Below are positions 49,556-61,165 of a stretch of DNA of 64,000 bases, piece by piece. The notes beneath the pieces are model-generated. The model saw only the letters and a list, made by a program, of their open reading frames with translations, made no database searches and was not told where the DNA came from. Every line of letters begins with the position of its first letter. Position 1 is the first letter of the stretch. The DNA lies in contig JAQQWL010000013.1 in NCBI GenBank assembly GCA_038363925.1, positions 1,240,001 through 1,304,000 of the forward strand. The letters are read 5' to 3'. Source of the stretch: Apiospora phragmitis (Eukaryota > Ascomycota > Sordariomycetes > Amphisphaeriales > Apiosporaceae). Both the position numbers and the translations under genes were made by a program.

Positions 49556-50209
49556 TCAGGCCTTGTATCCTGGCGGCGGCTGCTCCGCCCCGATCTGGGA
49601 GGCTCTCAGATAACTCAAGACCTCGTAGACGGCCTGTGCAATCTCAAGCCCCCGTTTCCTCAAGTCATTCTCCGACCATAGGCTGCCTTTCAACATGTTG
49701 TCGGTTACGACGAGGGCGATGAAACGAACATGATGATTCTGATCGCTCCACCCATTCTTGTCTGGGTGGTACAGGAGATACTTGGGTGTACGCGACCCAA
49801 TGGCCTCCTTGGCTGGCTGTGCCGTTTTGGCCTTGTCAGGTTCTGGGACTTTGGTGTTGCCAGACAAGAAGTCTTGCTGAAACTCGGTCCACGACCCCCG
49901 CACATGCTCACTGGTCAGCCATTCATGAAACTGGTCTTGTTCTTTGAAAGGAAGGAGCTCCAGGATTAGTCGCGCATGTTGGGTCGAAAGAGTGCTGTTG
50001 GCTACGATATTGGATACTGAGGACTGAACCATGATGGGGTTTGTGGCAATATCTTGGGGTATATTCTGAATAAGGGGCTGGTACTGGCGGAAAGCCCGCG
50101 TCGGAGTTGATGTAGAAGGAGACGGCAATAATGTTGATTCTAGGCGCGACTCACACGAACATATTGGGTTTGGTCCTTGGCCCAGTTGTTTTGTTGTTGC
50201 TGAGGTCAA
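49556..50209 (-). CDS. Small uncharacterised protein
   Basis: Intron-less frame of 217 codons in a tight convergent position to TIM21. The second half has a protein-like composition: amphipathic segments (QHARLILELLPFKEQDQFHE), a central disordered Lys/Pro/Gln stretch, then YLLYHPDKNGWSDQNHHVRF and RKRGLEIAQAVYEVLSYL. An internal Met at 50032 (MVQSSVSNIVANSTLSTQH) may be the true start; the 59 residues before it are Ser/Thr/Pro-rich and could be 5' UTR or a targeting sequence. I recognise no domain or family. Confidence 0.5.
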   Translation of the reverse strand: MTSATTKQLGQGPNPICSCESRLESTLLPSPSTSTPTRAFRQYQPLIQNIPQDIATNPIMVQSSVSNIVANSTLSTQHARLILELLPFKEQDQFHEWLTSEHVRGSWTEFQQDFLSGNTKVPEPDKAKTAQPAKEAIGSRTPKYLLYHPDKNGWSDQNHHVRFIALVVTDNMLKGSLWSENDLRKRGLEIAQAVYEVLSYLRASQIGAEQPPPGYKA

Positions 50210-51530
50210 CTTGGTTCGAAAGGTGGGTGGTGTGCAGCATCTCGCTGGAGATGCTGTAGCCTCTTATACCACCTTCCAGCTCTCTTACACATGCCGCCTC
50301 GTAAAAAGGCTTGGTAAAATCAGGAGTCTAGGTTGCCTCTATCGTAGTTAGCTGAATGTCAGGGTTCGACCAATAGACGTGAAGCGAAGGCTGGCTTGAC
50401 GCGTAACTCGAGTTCAAATTGGGCTCAAGGCAACCATTTAGTTGCCTACCGAGAGGGTGTTAACGCTTTGCTGGAAACATGATATTTATAAAGATACCTT
50501 TACGCTATACAGACGAAAAAATGCACTTAGCGAATAGAACATATAACCAGTACCTTATTAAATGTATAAAATACAAGTTAGCAGATATAGACTGCTGCGT
50601 CGGTAAGTCCTGGAGTAGGTTAATAATATAGCAGATATGAGGATATTTCGAGGAAGCTCTGAGCTGCAGGCAGGTGGGCTGTGTGGGCACGAGCCAAGCC
50701 CAGCTCCACCTGTCAACCCCACTGGGTAGGTAGGTACCTGGCTTCATGTACAGCTGCAACTATGGAGGGACTCGGTTGATTCAATTTGCCTGCAAACTCG
50801 ACTACATCTCAAATAATCAACCATTTCAACGCTGGCATTGCCATTCACTGCCACCAGCCATTGCCATCACGGCCTAGTACTGGCATCGGGTCATTGGCGC
50901 TGACTAACCCCCGACCTATGAGTTTCCTCTCACAGATTGCCGGATACGCGATACACTACCTACTTGCTGCGTCGCATCAATCGCCGGCGAGGGCTCGCTA
51001 GCCTCCTTGAGGTGAAGACAACGGTGAGGGGCAGGCAAGTAGGAATAACCCAAGGTAAGGAGCTCTCTTCTCCCAATCACCAGCTGGACCATGTGATGGC
51101 AAGTTGCATCTATTGAATAGTAAATCTTTGTCAAGTTCGTCTCATCATACGTCCTTCGTGCCCCTCTTGCGCCTGCCCTTTGCAATCTTGCAATCTGTAT
51201 CCATTCACCTTGCTCATAATCATACCGAGTTTCCCATATCAACTCCTCCACCCTCGTTTCTCACTTCATCCATCTATTTTTTCAGCTGCCATCTCCCACC
51301 AAGATCCTTCATCAACTGCATCATCCATTTATCTGTTGACTTGGGCGTTTGGTGGTAATCTCACCGGCTTGACCTGATAGTCCATCTCGCCAATCAAGCC
51401 TCTCTTCGACATCAGTATTTTGCCCCGTCCTTGCTGTTCATTCCTCGACACAACGCACCCGCCACATCATACTTCAATCTCAGTTCTAACAACGACGCAG
51501 CCAGTTGCTACAAATCTCCAGTTCGCTGCG
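50210..51530. other. Divergent intergenic region upstream of the BTB-bromodomain gene
   Basis: About 1.3 kb with pyrimidine-rich, CATC-rich sequence before the BTB gene, typical of a fungal 5' UTR. No gene is seen. Confidence 0.45.
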
Positions 51531-52902
51531 ATGGATGCACTTCCACTGTCAAGTGGGTCCGGCTTCTCATGGCTGTAAGTGGCCTTTCGATCTGGCCCTG
51601 CACTTCTTTTCGACTGACACATTCTTCGTAGGAAGCCACATGCCCGATTTGTCATGATCTTCGTTGGTCCTGAAGAAGTCCCTTTTGCCATCCAGAAGGA
51701 TTTTCTTTGTCACAAGTCCTCCTTCTACCGACAGTACTTCGAGGACAAGGCTAGAACCTCGGATCTGGAGTATGTTGTCACCTTGCCCGAGGTCACACCT
51801 GAAGTCTTCGGTCTGGTTCAGAACTTCTTATATACGGGCCGACTTCTCACGTCCATTGAATCACTGCCTGGCTACGAATTGCTTATCGCAACCTGGAAGC
51901 TTGGCCATCGACTCGGCATCGATGGACTCTGTGATGAGGCCCTCGAGGCCATGGCTGAATGTCGGCGCCTGACCCAATCTATCCCGCAACCCCCTTGCTT
52001 GTTCAGGTCTGGAATGATACCCCAGAGGGCTCATCTATTCGCAAGCTCTTACTGAACTGGGCAGCCGAGTACATCCGTTCCTCGGAATCGCGCAGCGAGT
52101 TCAGCAAGAGTCTCCCGCAAGAGGTTCTGAGTGAACTTGTGGTCGCCATGAGTCATTTGGACTCAGCCCCCGTCATACAGCTGAATAATGTTCAGTCTCC
52201 CAATGGCCACACTCAACGGAAGAACGTCCACTACCTCAACGCCGACGACAGTGAAGATGAGCCCAAGGACAAGGCACCAAAGCATCGGCATTCAGACGTA
52301 ACAGCCGCCAGAGCTGCCCCGCAAGAGAAACGTCCTGCTGCACGGAAGCCCGCCCGCGCTTCCCTCCCCACCATAAGACCCGTCAAGCATCGGAAAAGCC
52401 TTGTTAATATCGGTGCTGACCACCAGTTCACCGATGACCAAAAGCTGAACTTTTGTTCTGACCTTCTATCACGAATGCTCTCCGGACCTGGTACGTGGCC
52501 AGCCTCAATCTGGACATTGGGCGTCATTTATTCCCCCCGCCCTTTTCACCTCCGAACTTATGTCTCTTACTAACAATATCCTCCCTAGGTTTCTGGACTC
52601 GCTTGGTCGGCCCCTTTCGACAACCTGTTAATCCCGTTGAAGATGGTGTTCCCGACTACCTCGACAAGGTCACCAAGCCCATGGATCTTGGCACCATCAA
52701 GGACAAGATGGATCGCGGACAGTACAAAGGCGACCAGGAGTTTGTCAGCGACGTACGACAGATTTTCACCAACTGTTTCACCTACTGGACCGACAAGGAT
52801 CCAATGTGGGCAACCTGTGAGAAGTTTCAGAAGACCTTCGAGGAGAAGTATTCGGGAATGCATAAGTGGATCTTGAAGATGGATGGTGCCGAAGAGGTCT
52901 AG
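51531..52902 (+). CDS. BTB/POZ-bromodomain fusion protein, one frameshift
   Basis: Exons 51531-51574, 51632-52490 and 52589-52902 (introns of 57 and 98 nt), about 405 aa after correction. Residues about 1-15 (MDALPLSSGSGFSWL) lead into a BTB/POZ fold: HARFVMIFVGPEEVPFAIQK, DFLCHKSSFYRQYFEDKA, VTLPEVTPEVFGLVQNFLYT, then a helical back region (NDTPEGSSIRKLLLNWAAEY). A charged linker follows (DDSEDEPKDKAPKHRHSD, Lys/Arg/Ala-rich). The C-terminal domain is bromodomain-like: FWTRLVGPFRQPVNPVED, PDYLDKVTKPMDLGTIKDKM, EFVSDVRQIFTNCFTYW, KDPMWATCEKFQKTFEEKYS. The position that is Asn in acetyl-lysine-binding bromodomains (NCxxYN) is Trp here (codon 52786-52788). BTB domains dimerise or recruit Cul3 or co-repressors, so a chromatin-linked adaptor is likely (inference). 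One base is missing near 51971-51994 beside a C-run: LTQSIP should run into ATPLLVQVWNDTPEGS. Confidence 0.85.
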
Positions 52903-53821
52903 AAACTTGACACCTCCTGATATCCGCTCATCATGGGTAATGGTGCTGACGGCGCTCGGGGGAAAGGAGAGAGGGCACATACATGGCGAGGGCCTCTCAA
53001 GGCTGTGCGGGTAATATGCTTTATGTGCGCTATATTGTACTAACATATCCATGGGTCACTACTCAAGATCTGGGTGGCAGGTGCAGCGGGCGATGATCTA
53101 GTCCACTGGAGGGCTTCTGCGCCTGTGGCTTTCGCGTCCACTCGACCTCACTACTGGGGCGGCGCCTACTATTTGCGGTTGATTTCGGCGTTGCAAAAGG
53201 GAGAGAGCTTCATTCACATTGTACTGTATAGAGTAGCTATTACGAGTTCATTCCTCTATATGAATACTACAGCGTTTCTCATTCGGAATACTTATGGATC
53301 GAGCCTCCAGTAAATCTACCTAGGGCGTGTCACAGTTGGCAAACTTTGCCTCGCCTTGTTGTGTTCTGCTTCCGGCATGTGGATGCCGCAAGTATGATGC
53401 CATAGCCATGGCATGCAAATCTTACAGCAGCTGAATATCAGTCTATTCCAGGACAGCAGGGTCGTTCTGGAATCGTATTTCCAGCAAAACCAAGATACCC
53501 TCAACATGGGCCATCAGATTTGTCCAGAAGATGCTCTCAGAATTACCAGTTGAGTTGGAATATCCAAATGCTTACCATGACTAAGGAAGGAGGTCACTTA
53601 TCATAGCATGAAACGAATGAAGCGATTAAGGATTTTCTTACAGGGAGGCGATGATGAAAGTCGCCGAGATGGGACGGAGTAGTGAAAAGGGGGGGAAGAA
53701 AGGGGATGGCCAAAAGCCCCTTTACAGCCGTGAACCAAACATCTCATTGACCGCCTCATTTCACTCCTGCCCATGACATATGGAAGAGACCTAGTGAGGC
53801 AGTGGTAAAACACGCACACAG

Positions 53822-53849
53822 TCTCTCTCTCTCTCTTCCCTCTCTCTCT
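53822..53849. repeat. CT tract
   Basis: Two CT runs separated by a short pyrimidine spacer, in intergenic DNA. Confidence 0.75.
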
Positions 53850-56800
53850 GGGAATTCAGTGGAAGGCCCTACCCATTACCGTTTTACGAACCGCTCAGTC
53901 GCCACTGGTCCCACCAGACAAGACGTATAGATTGCTTCCGCAGCATACCACCATATCGCTGTACCTTACCCAACTAATGACCTGGACGTGCTCGGCAGCA
54001 GGAACCGGCTTCTGCCCCAGTATACGTCTCGGCGACACACCTCGTGTGAAGATCATGGAGGCGATGGCTCTCGTATCGACCTATTCGTTTTTGCAGTGGA
54101 CTTCCCTTGTGCCGCCCGCTCGTGATTTGAGCACTGCGTGAAACAGCAGGAGCAGCAATCATCACACATTCACGCAGGCCTATTGGATAAGTAGGTAAGT
54201 AGGTACGAGGGTAGCTGATCGACGAACACGGCATATTCAATGGCAACGGCAGCGGCAATCGGGGGCTGGCTGGATGGTCATGGAGGAGGCGAAACATCCT
54301 TAGGGCAATACAGATGGCATTGTGTTGCTGCTTCTCACCCGTAGCTCCTCGAAGTAGGTTCAACTCAAATTTGGCATCATGCAACGCGGGTCGGCCAAAG
54401 GAGTCCCCCAATGAGAGTGACCACGCACGAGCTCAACATGTCCACAAGACCCTCACTAACTTCCGAGCCTTGGAAGCATAGTTCTCGCAGCCCAAAATCA
54501 GTAGTTGGCAGACAGCCAACGGCAGGAGTGGGCACTACATCATTAGAAAGCCCAACAGACCAGATTTCCCTCGAACGCGCCAGATCGGCAAATGCCCCTG
54601 CTTGTTGTGTCTACTTCACTGTTAGAAATCGGCTTATCAAGTCTGACCACTCCCTTGATGATGACTGAACAGCCCTCCTCCCGCAACCTTGATTCGAGCA
54701 GAACCTAGTCCTTTCCGCACGAAACGGTGAAGCATTGCCGTTCAATCCCCCAACCTTTCAGCTGAGACGAGGAGCGCCACTATTTTCGCTTCTGCAGCTC
54801 AAAGCATGTAAGACGGGAGCGGTTGAATGAGAGGCACGCCCTGCGAGAGTATTTCTTTTTTTCTTTTTCGCCTCATGCAGCGGCAGATGTCCACGGAAAT
54901 GACGCAGATTTGGTTGCGGCTAAGATTAGGCTGATTCACAACCCTAAGAAGGTCCTCTCGAGCGGATAGACGGATAGTTTGCAAAGCGCGCGGGCGTGGG
55001 GGTCTAGGTTTCCTTGCTCGTTCCTCTGTATCTGCTCCTTTTCATATTGACTTTCATTCGTCTCTTTTTTAGTACGTGCGGCTTGTCCTTGGACGGATGG
55101 GCGCGTTGTGACATGTCAGGGGAATCGGGGAGTGCCAGCGTGCCCTATTGATCGGTCCAGATCCAGCCACAATATATAGATGGGCTGTGACACAACCTAC
55201 AAATGCACACCCGTAGATTGCCTGCATCGATTATAAACTTACTTACATACAGGCAGCTTGCGGAAGTACTGCGACATCCGTATGGTTTTATAGGCAACCC
55301 AGGAAAGAGGTCGACGTCCGTTCTGGAAAAGATCACAGCCGGTGTGATGAGCGGCGGCATACGAGACAGAGAGCCATACCGGAACTCAACTGCTCAACAT
55401 TTGCTTGAGCTTCCGGCTCGCTTCCGTCCTCGAGCTTGTTTTGGACCCGACGGAATCTATACGCGGCAAAAGTCCTGCCATGAAGTCTGAGAGAGACGGA
55501 CAGACGCGACAGGGCCTAGAGAGGTTCGTATATCACTGTACTGGCAGTGGGCAGGACATAGACAACTTATGCCGCGCCGATTGTGTCTTGCTAAGCGCAG
55601 CTCGGTCGTTCCTTGGCCCTCACAGCCTACAAGCATTATCCTCTTTAACCGTGCGAAATTGACGGCCATAGCCCATCCACAAATGCGCTGCCCAACATCT
55701 CCTGGTCGAGCAGAACTACTTGGGCCGACACCAACTCGGCAGGCTTAGTAGCCAACCTGATGGATCGTGATGGCGATCCAAAAAGGCACAGCATCCGTTG
55801 AATTATCCAGCAGCGGCCAATATGCAGGCTCTTTGACAAGGTGCAGTCACTAGTGTAGATCAACTGCCAGGGGAACTCATTCATTGGGACCCTTTGTTAC
55901 GTGCATCCGACTTTCCTTACGCCAGCCCGCTGATGCAGCAAATTAGTCCGGGGACTCCCGCAACATTTTCCCGTCCGGGCGGCGGACCGAAGTACCACCT
56001 CGAAAAGAATCCATCATCGATCGCAAATTGATCGGAGGCCGGTCAGAGATAGACTCGCGTCGAAGCGACAGCCTTGTAACATGTGAAGTTATCGTGCTTC
56101 ATCATTGAAGATGTCGTGTGAGGGTGACATTTGAGGGAATACCGAGCGTCGCTAAAAGGTATGTATGTAGGAAGTAGTACGTATCAAAACAACAACAAAA
56201 AGGCCCTATGGCGACTTCCCCCCCTGTGATGCTACTACACGATCTGGGAAATTTGCGGGGACAGACCCTTGCTGACCGAGTCCGATATCCCGTCGCGGAA
56301 GGGCAGACTTGCATTCCGGCTGCAGCCTACTGCAGCTCCCATGCGTCTGGATGATACACGCTGCAGCATACCGGGGGTGCGGAGAGCGTCGAGGCATAGA
56401 AACCCTTCAGGTCGGGGAAAGGAAGCGATATCGAGGGCGGGTGTGTGTGAAAGCGGAAGGGGGAAAAACATAACGCTCGTTTGGATGTTTATCTGCGTGT
56501 TCAACTTTGTTGGATTCCAACCCAGTTTCCCGCCCTCGTCAGCCGAGTGTGCTTTAGCGTGAACCTCTGGCGATTGCAACCTGGGCGGTCGAGTTGGTTA
56601 CACGACGTCCGGGCGATGGCAGCATCCCGGCCGATGAGACCAACGAGAGCTCCTATACTAATAGGCAATATAGGGTATGCTGCAAGAGCGACGCCACAAT
56701 AACTACCTTATGTAGCTTCCCCTCACGACATCGACATCGATGTCCCACAGTCTCTGATCGCCGCCCCTAGTTTGGCAAACACTCGTAGCGCCGCTGGTAC

Positions 56801-59800
56801 TGCTTGCTTCACGGGCCAAGCTCCGATTTGCTGTTTGGTAAAGACACAGGCAAGCCCAACAGAGGTAGCCGTCGAAACATGTGGAGATGACTCGGCGTGC
56901 CAGGACGAAAGTTGCTCACTCCGAAGTTGCCGTCCTTGTTCCTAACGGCTTGGTGCCGTAACGCAGACTAGCATCCGACCCTTGTTCCGGCGGTGGTCGT
57001 CCATGGCCTGACTGACTGGCCAGGAAGTTCGTCTATTCAATACAACACCACGTCCGACAATTAACTCCGTCGCTGTCAGGGTTGCGAAGTAGCTCGAATG
57101 CCGTACATACTTACAGCCGAGAGCAATCGTATTTGGACTTTGCTCCTGCTCATTGAACAAACATCGGACGATCTCTCCGGACCATGTGCAAGCCAACCCA
57201 GGGCTAATAGTTTGGGGCAATCGACAGGTTCCTGTAGTTTATGGCGTAAAATTTGTTGCGATTGGTGCTTCTGGAGCTGATGTCATCAATGCTATTTTGC
57301 CGGAACCGCGAAGGATTGCGGCCTTGGAGGCGGAAGGGATCAGCAAGACCGGTGGTCTCCTGAGAGGAAGATTTTACCGGTAAGTGCATAGTGGTATAGC
57401 CCATGTCCATCCCGCGCAACTATTCTGAATGGGCGAGCACCTGTACCGTAAGCATACCTGAGAGGCAGTGATAATTATACAGTAATATGAAGCTTGGCAG
57501 GCAGGATGGATGATTGTCTCTGCATTACCAGTTGCTTGGATTTTGGCAGGCCTTAGCGTCCGAGACTCGTCCCTGGCTCGACTCCACCCCATCATCTCTT
57601 GCGTCGCGGATTGGTGCGCTATCAGGCCAAGCGCTGTGTATCAGTATCAGGCCGACGGATCCTGGCCTGTTCATGGAAGAAGGAGCGGAATGAGGGGGTG
57701 GTCAGTAGGGGTGGTCTTGGGTGGTGTCCGACGGTTTCGGTGGACAGCCAATTGAGACCCTTGTCCCCGAGGGCGCTGATAACAGAAGCCAAACGCCCCC
57801 ACGCTATGCCGAACCGACCGTACCTGATTGGAGTCGACTGTAGATTCCGAAGATAGGATGAAGTCGAGGACGCTACCTTGTCTTTTCCAGTCACACTCTG
57901 GCAACCGGCCCCAATGCTCAAAATAGCCCTGCTCCCTGCTGTTGCATTACGAGGCACACCCAATTTTCTGGCGCCTTAACACGGCGATATATGGGGCCCC
58001 GCAAACCCCCCAAGCCTCCTCCACTGTACAGGCGGTTGCCCATTTGTGGTTCCGGGTCTGGGGGCGGTATCAGACCAAGGATACCACCCAAATCATTCAT
58101 ATGTTCAGGTAGTCACTGCCACCGTCACCGTTCGCGTATGCTTGGTGTGGATGGGTGACCCTATGAATCCTTTGATACTGGGGAGCTATAAGTGTCATCG
58201 GTGCGTGACACTTCACCATGACGCCGTTTGCTCGTCCTGTCCGCATGTCCCCAGGCATCGTAGCCGATTGGAGAATCAACTTCCTTCGGAGTCGCTCGTG
58301 GTTATGGACAGCAATGATCATTGCCATCACTAGGCCAGTTCCGAAACTGCCCAAATGGGCGAAACAGTTACCGTGGATCTCGGAACTTGGACTGCTAGAA
58401 GTTTCAGAAACTGGTCTCTTCTTCTTTCTTCCGGATATTTCGATAGTCGAGAATGGTCTAGACCAACCAGAAGAGCGCGATGCCGTGTTTCCAGCATAAA
58501 GCCCGGACGCCACAAGTGGCAGGCCACTTGCGGTTCGACCGCCCGACATCCCCGTGCGCATCTCCGCTTAGGAAGACTATCTGTCTGGGCACGCCATGGC
58601 ATGAGAAGAGCGCAGGAATTCTGTTTAGGCGACCTGGTGATCCGATCCAATAGATTGACTTGTATTCATCGCGAGCACGAGAATGGCCCATCATTCGACT
58701 AACATTGAACACTCTGGTTCCTTTTGTAGTTGCTAGGGAGGACGCGCGCTTCGCGGTAGCAGTTGCAGGTATATGCAACCCCGTATTCCAAGAGAAACGG
58801 AGGCCACCACAGAAACAATGAACCCACTCGATCAGCGGAGGTTATCGTACAATGCAATGCGGGCAGAACTAGCCCGGAGGTTACCTGGATCTTCTGCATG
58901 CCCTATGGAGTACCCAAACCTCGCCAGCTTGGTCTTCGGGATGTGACGAACAACAAGCAGGGCGGCTGAGGTTGATTGCTACGTAGCGTCTAACCCCTAT
59001 TCTGGCACAGCATCCCTCTTACTCCTCCTGACCATATTACCGGCGTAGTGTGGTTAGTTGGTTGCTGTAGTTATATTGTGTTCAGGAACAAATGGTTTGG
59101 TGGGGTTGCATTCTTCTCAATGCAACCATACAGGTGCCGAGGATAGGAACAAGCCAGCAAGCAGAAGGAAGGAAACCAGGAGCTGCACCCCATGGGGCTG
59201 GCTGTTGCTTGGATCGAATGGAGCGAACGAACGAATGGCATGGGAGAGAGCCAGCGAGGAGGGAGTCGCTTACAATGCTTACGTGGGGGCTTCATCCCTC
59301 ACAACTCAGCCCAACCAGCCAACCAACAGCCCTAAGAGCAACCCTTGCAGCACATCGGTCTTCCTTCTCGTCACCCAGTTGCTGTCCTTGAGAGGACAGG
59401 GTAATTCGAAGAGCAGACCGAGCCAGTCTCCTGCTCGTCAGAATCATGTGAGAAGGACCACGGGACTCCGGCCAATGATTGCCCTGGCGTAAGTCTCAGA
59501 TGCGAGCCATTGTGGTCCTCCTCGCATCCATACTTGTCGTCCGCTTCAGGCCATTACATCGCGCACAACATATGTTACCTACCCTACATAACCTAGTAAC
59601 ACATTGCATGCCTTGCGTCCCGGCTCATTACAGGCTGCAGCCGGACTGCATGGCGCAAAGCCACTGGCAATCAACACACGTTTTGGTCGTATCGCATGAA
59701 GGAAGACATGTTCGTTTTGAAAATGAAAGAGAGAAAAAAAGAGGAGATGGCGCCTTGGATACCTACTTGAAACGAACACTCTGCAGGCGATCTGCGTTCC

Positions 59801-60786
59801 TCGGGCCCACCCACGCACCCCCGTTTAGATGGACTCCAGATCTTGATCTGTCAGGATAATCGAACGGGTTCGAAGAAAGAGTACTTTGGAAGAAACCATG
59901 ATCCCATCTGGAGCAAAGCATTTTCATTCCACTGTTTCCTGAATCCTTAGGGGTGGGAACATTCGTAACGACTTGCGCCAAGCCCCTGTGTCGGCAACTT
60001 CTTGTGTATTACAGATTACAGGGCATCGATGTAACTCATCGTAGGGCAGGCAGTACGGGGGCTGAAGCTGTCTAACCCCAAGTTTCGCAACCCCACATCT
60101 TCACCCGCCCATCCTAGCTGCCTAGCTCCCTAAAAATGTGTCAAGCAGACAGGATGCCGTCACTCTCATGTTTATCGCACGAGCAATTTGAGAATCGTTG
60201 AATACTTAATGCAGGCTTTTTGGTTTTTCTCCAATCCGTGGAAATCATTGGGCAGTGATTCGAAGTTGCGGTGAAGAGCCCGCGACCAACGAGCGCATCA
60301 CAGCAGCGATAACTGGGTTGGATATGAGAGCTGCTGTACTTGTATTTATTTGTAATGGTGGTGGATTTTCGTCTCGCACATTTCCTCAGGATTCCCGCGA
60401 TTTCCGCAGGCTTCTGATCTTCCCTGAGGACGACGTTACCTGAATAGTGGTCGGTGGGAATGGGCAGATGATGGCGCAATGCTCGGCCGTCGTGGTTCTG
60501 TTTTGCTCGTTTCCCGGCGGCCAGGTGCAAGCAAGCAAGCTTTTGCAAAGACCACATGCACACACACGTACAAAGAGATAGTTGCCGCCCCAGCTATCTG
60601 CGGCGACTGAGAAAGATAATATAATCGACCGCCTTCATGCGCATCTGACCGCGTGTCTGTAATCGCCCGTGGCAGAACACGCGCTACAACTCGAACACGA
60701 CATGGGCTGTCACTTTGTTTCTTCGTCAACACACGCACACGCACACACTCACTCACACCCCGACACCAGTGCACATAAAAATAGGC

Positions 60787-60801
60787 TGTGTGTGTGTGTG
60801 T
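60787..60801. repeat. TG microsatellite
   Basis: Short perfect TG repeat. A CA-rich tract of the opposite polarity lies about 50 bp upstream (60727-60760). Confidence 0.75.
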
Positions 60802-61138
60802 TTGGCATGGCGTGAGCCTGAGTAGTGAGCAACGGGGAAAGAGGGCGGAAACTCCGACAAAGTCGAAATGGTGCTCCGCCAATTGATAATAACCATCGGC
60901 CTGGGAAGAGGCAGCAAAGGAAGCGCCAATGCGAAGCATGACTGACATCTCTCCCACCGCTCGTAAATGTAGATATCCAGGCCAAATTCGCGTCGACGCT
61001 TCTTCATCCGATCCGTCCAGGGCAAACTCGTAATATCTGCATTCCACATCAGCAGGGAGGCGCTGCAAGCAATGGCTCCCCGGAAGCTTATTGCTATAGC
61101 CGCTCGCTGATATCACATTGATTGGCATGACATGACTT

Positions 61139-61165
61139 CCTTCTTCTTCTTCTTCTTCTTCTTCT
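61139..61165. repeat. TTC microsatellite
   Basis: About eight TTC units followed by imperfect CTC/TTC. On the minus strand it reads as a polyglutamate run, which creates a spurious long frame. Confidence 0.85.
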
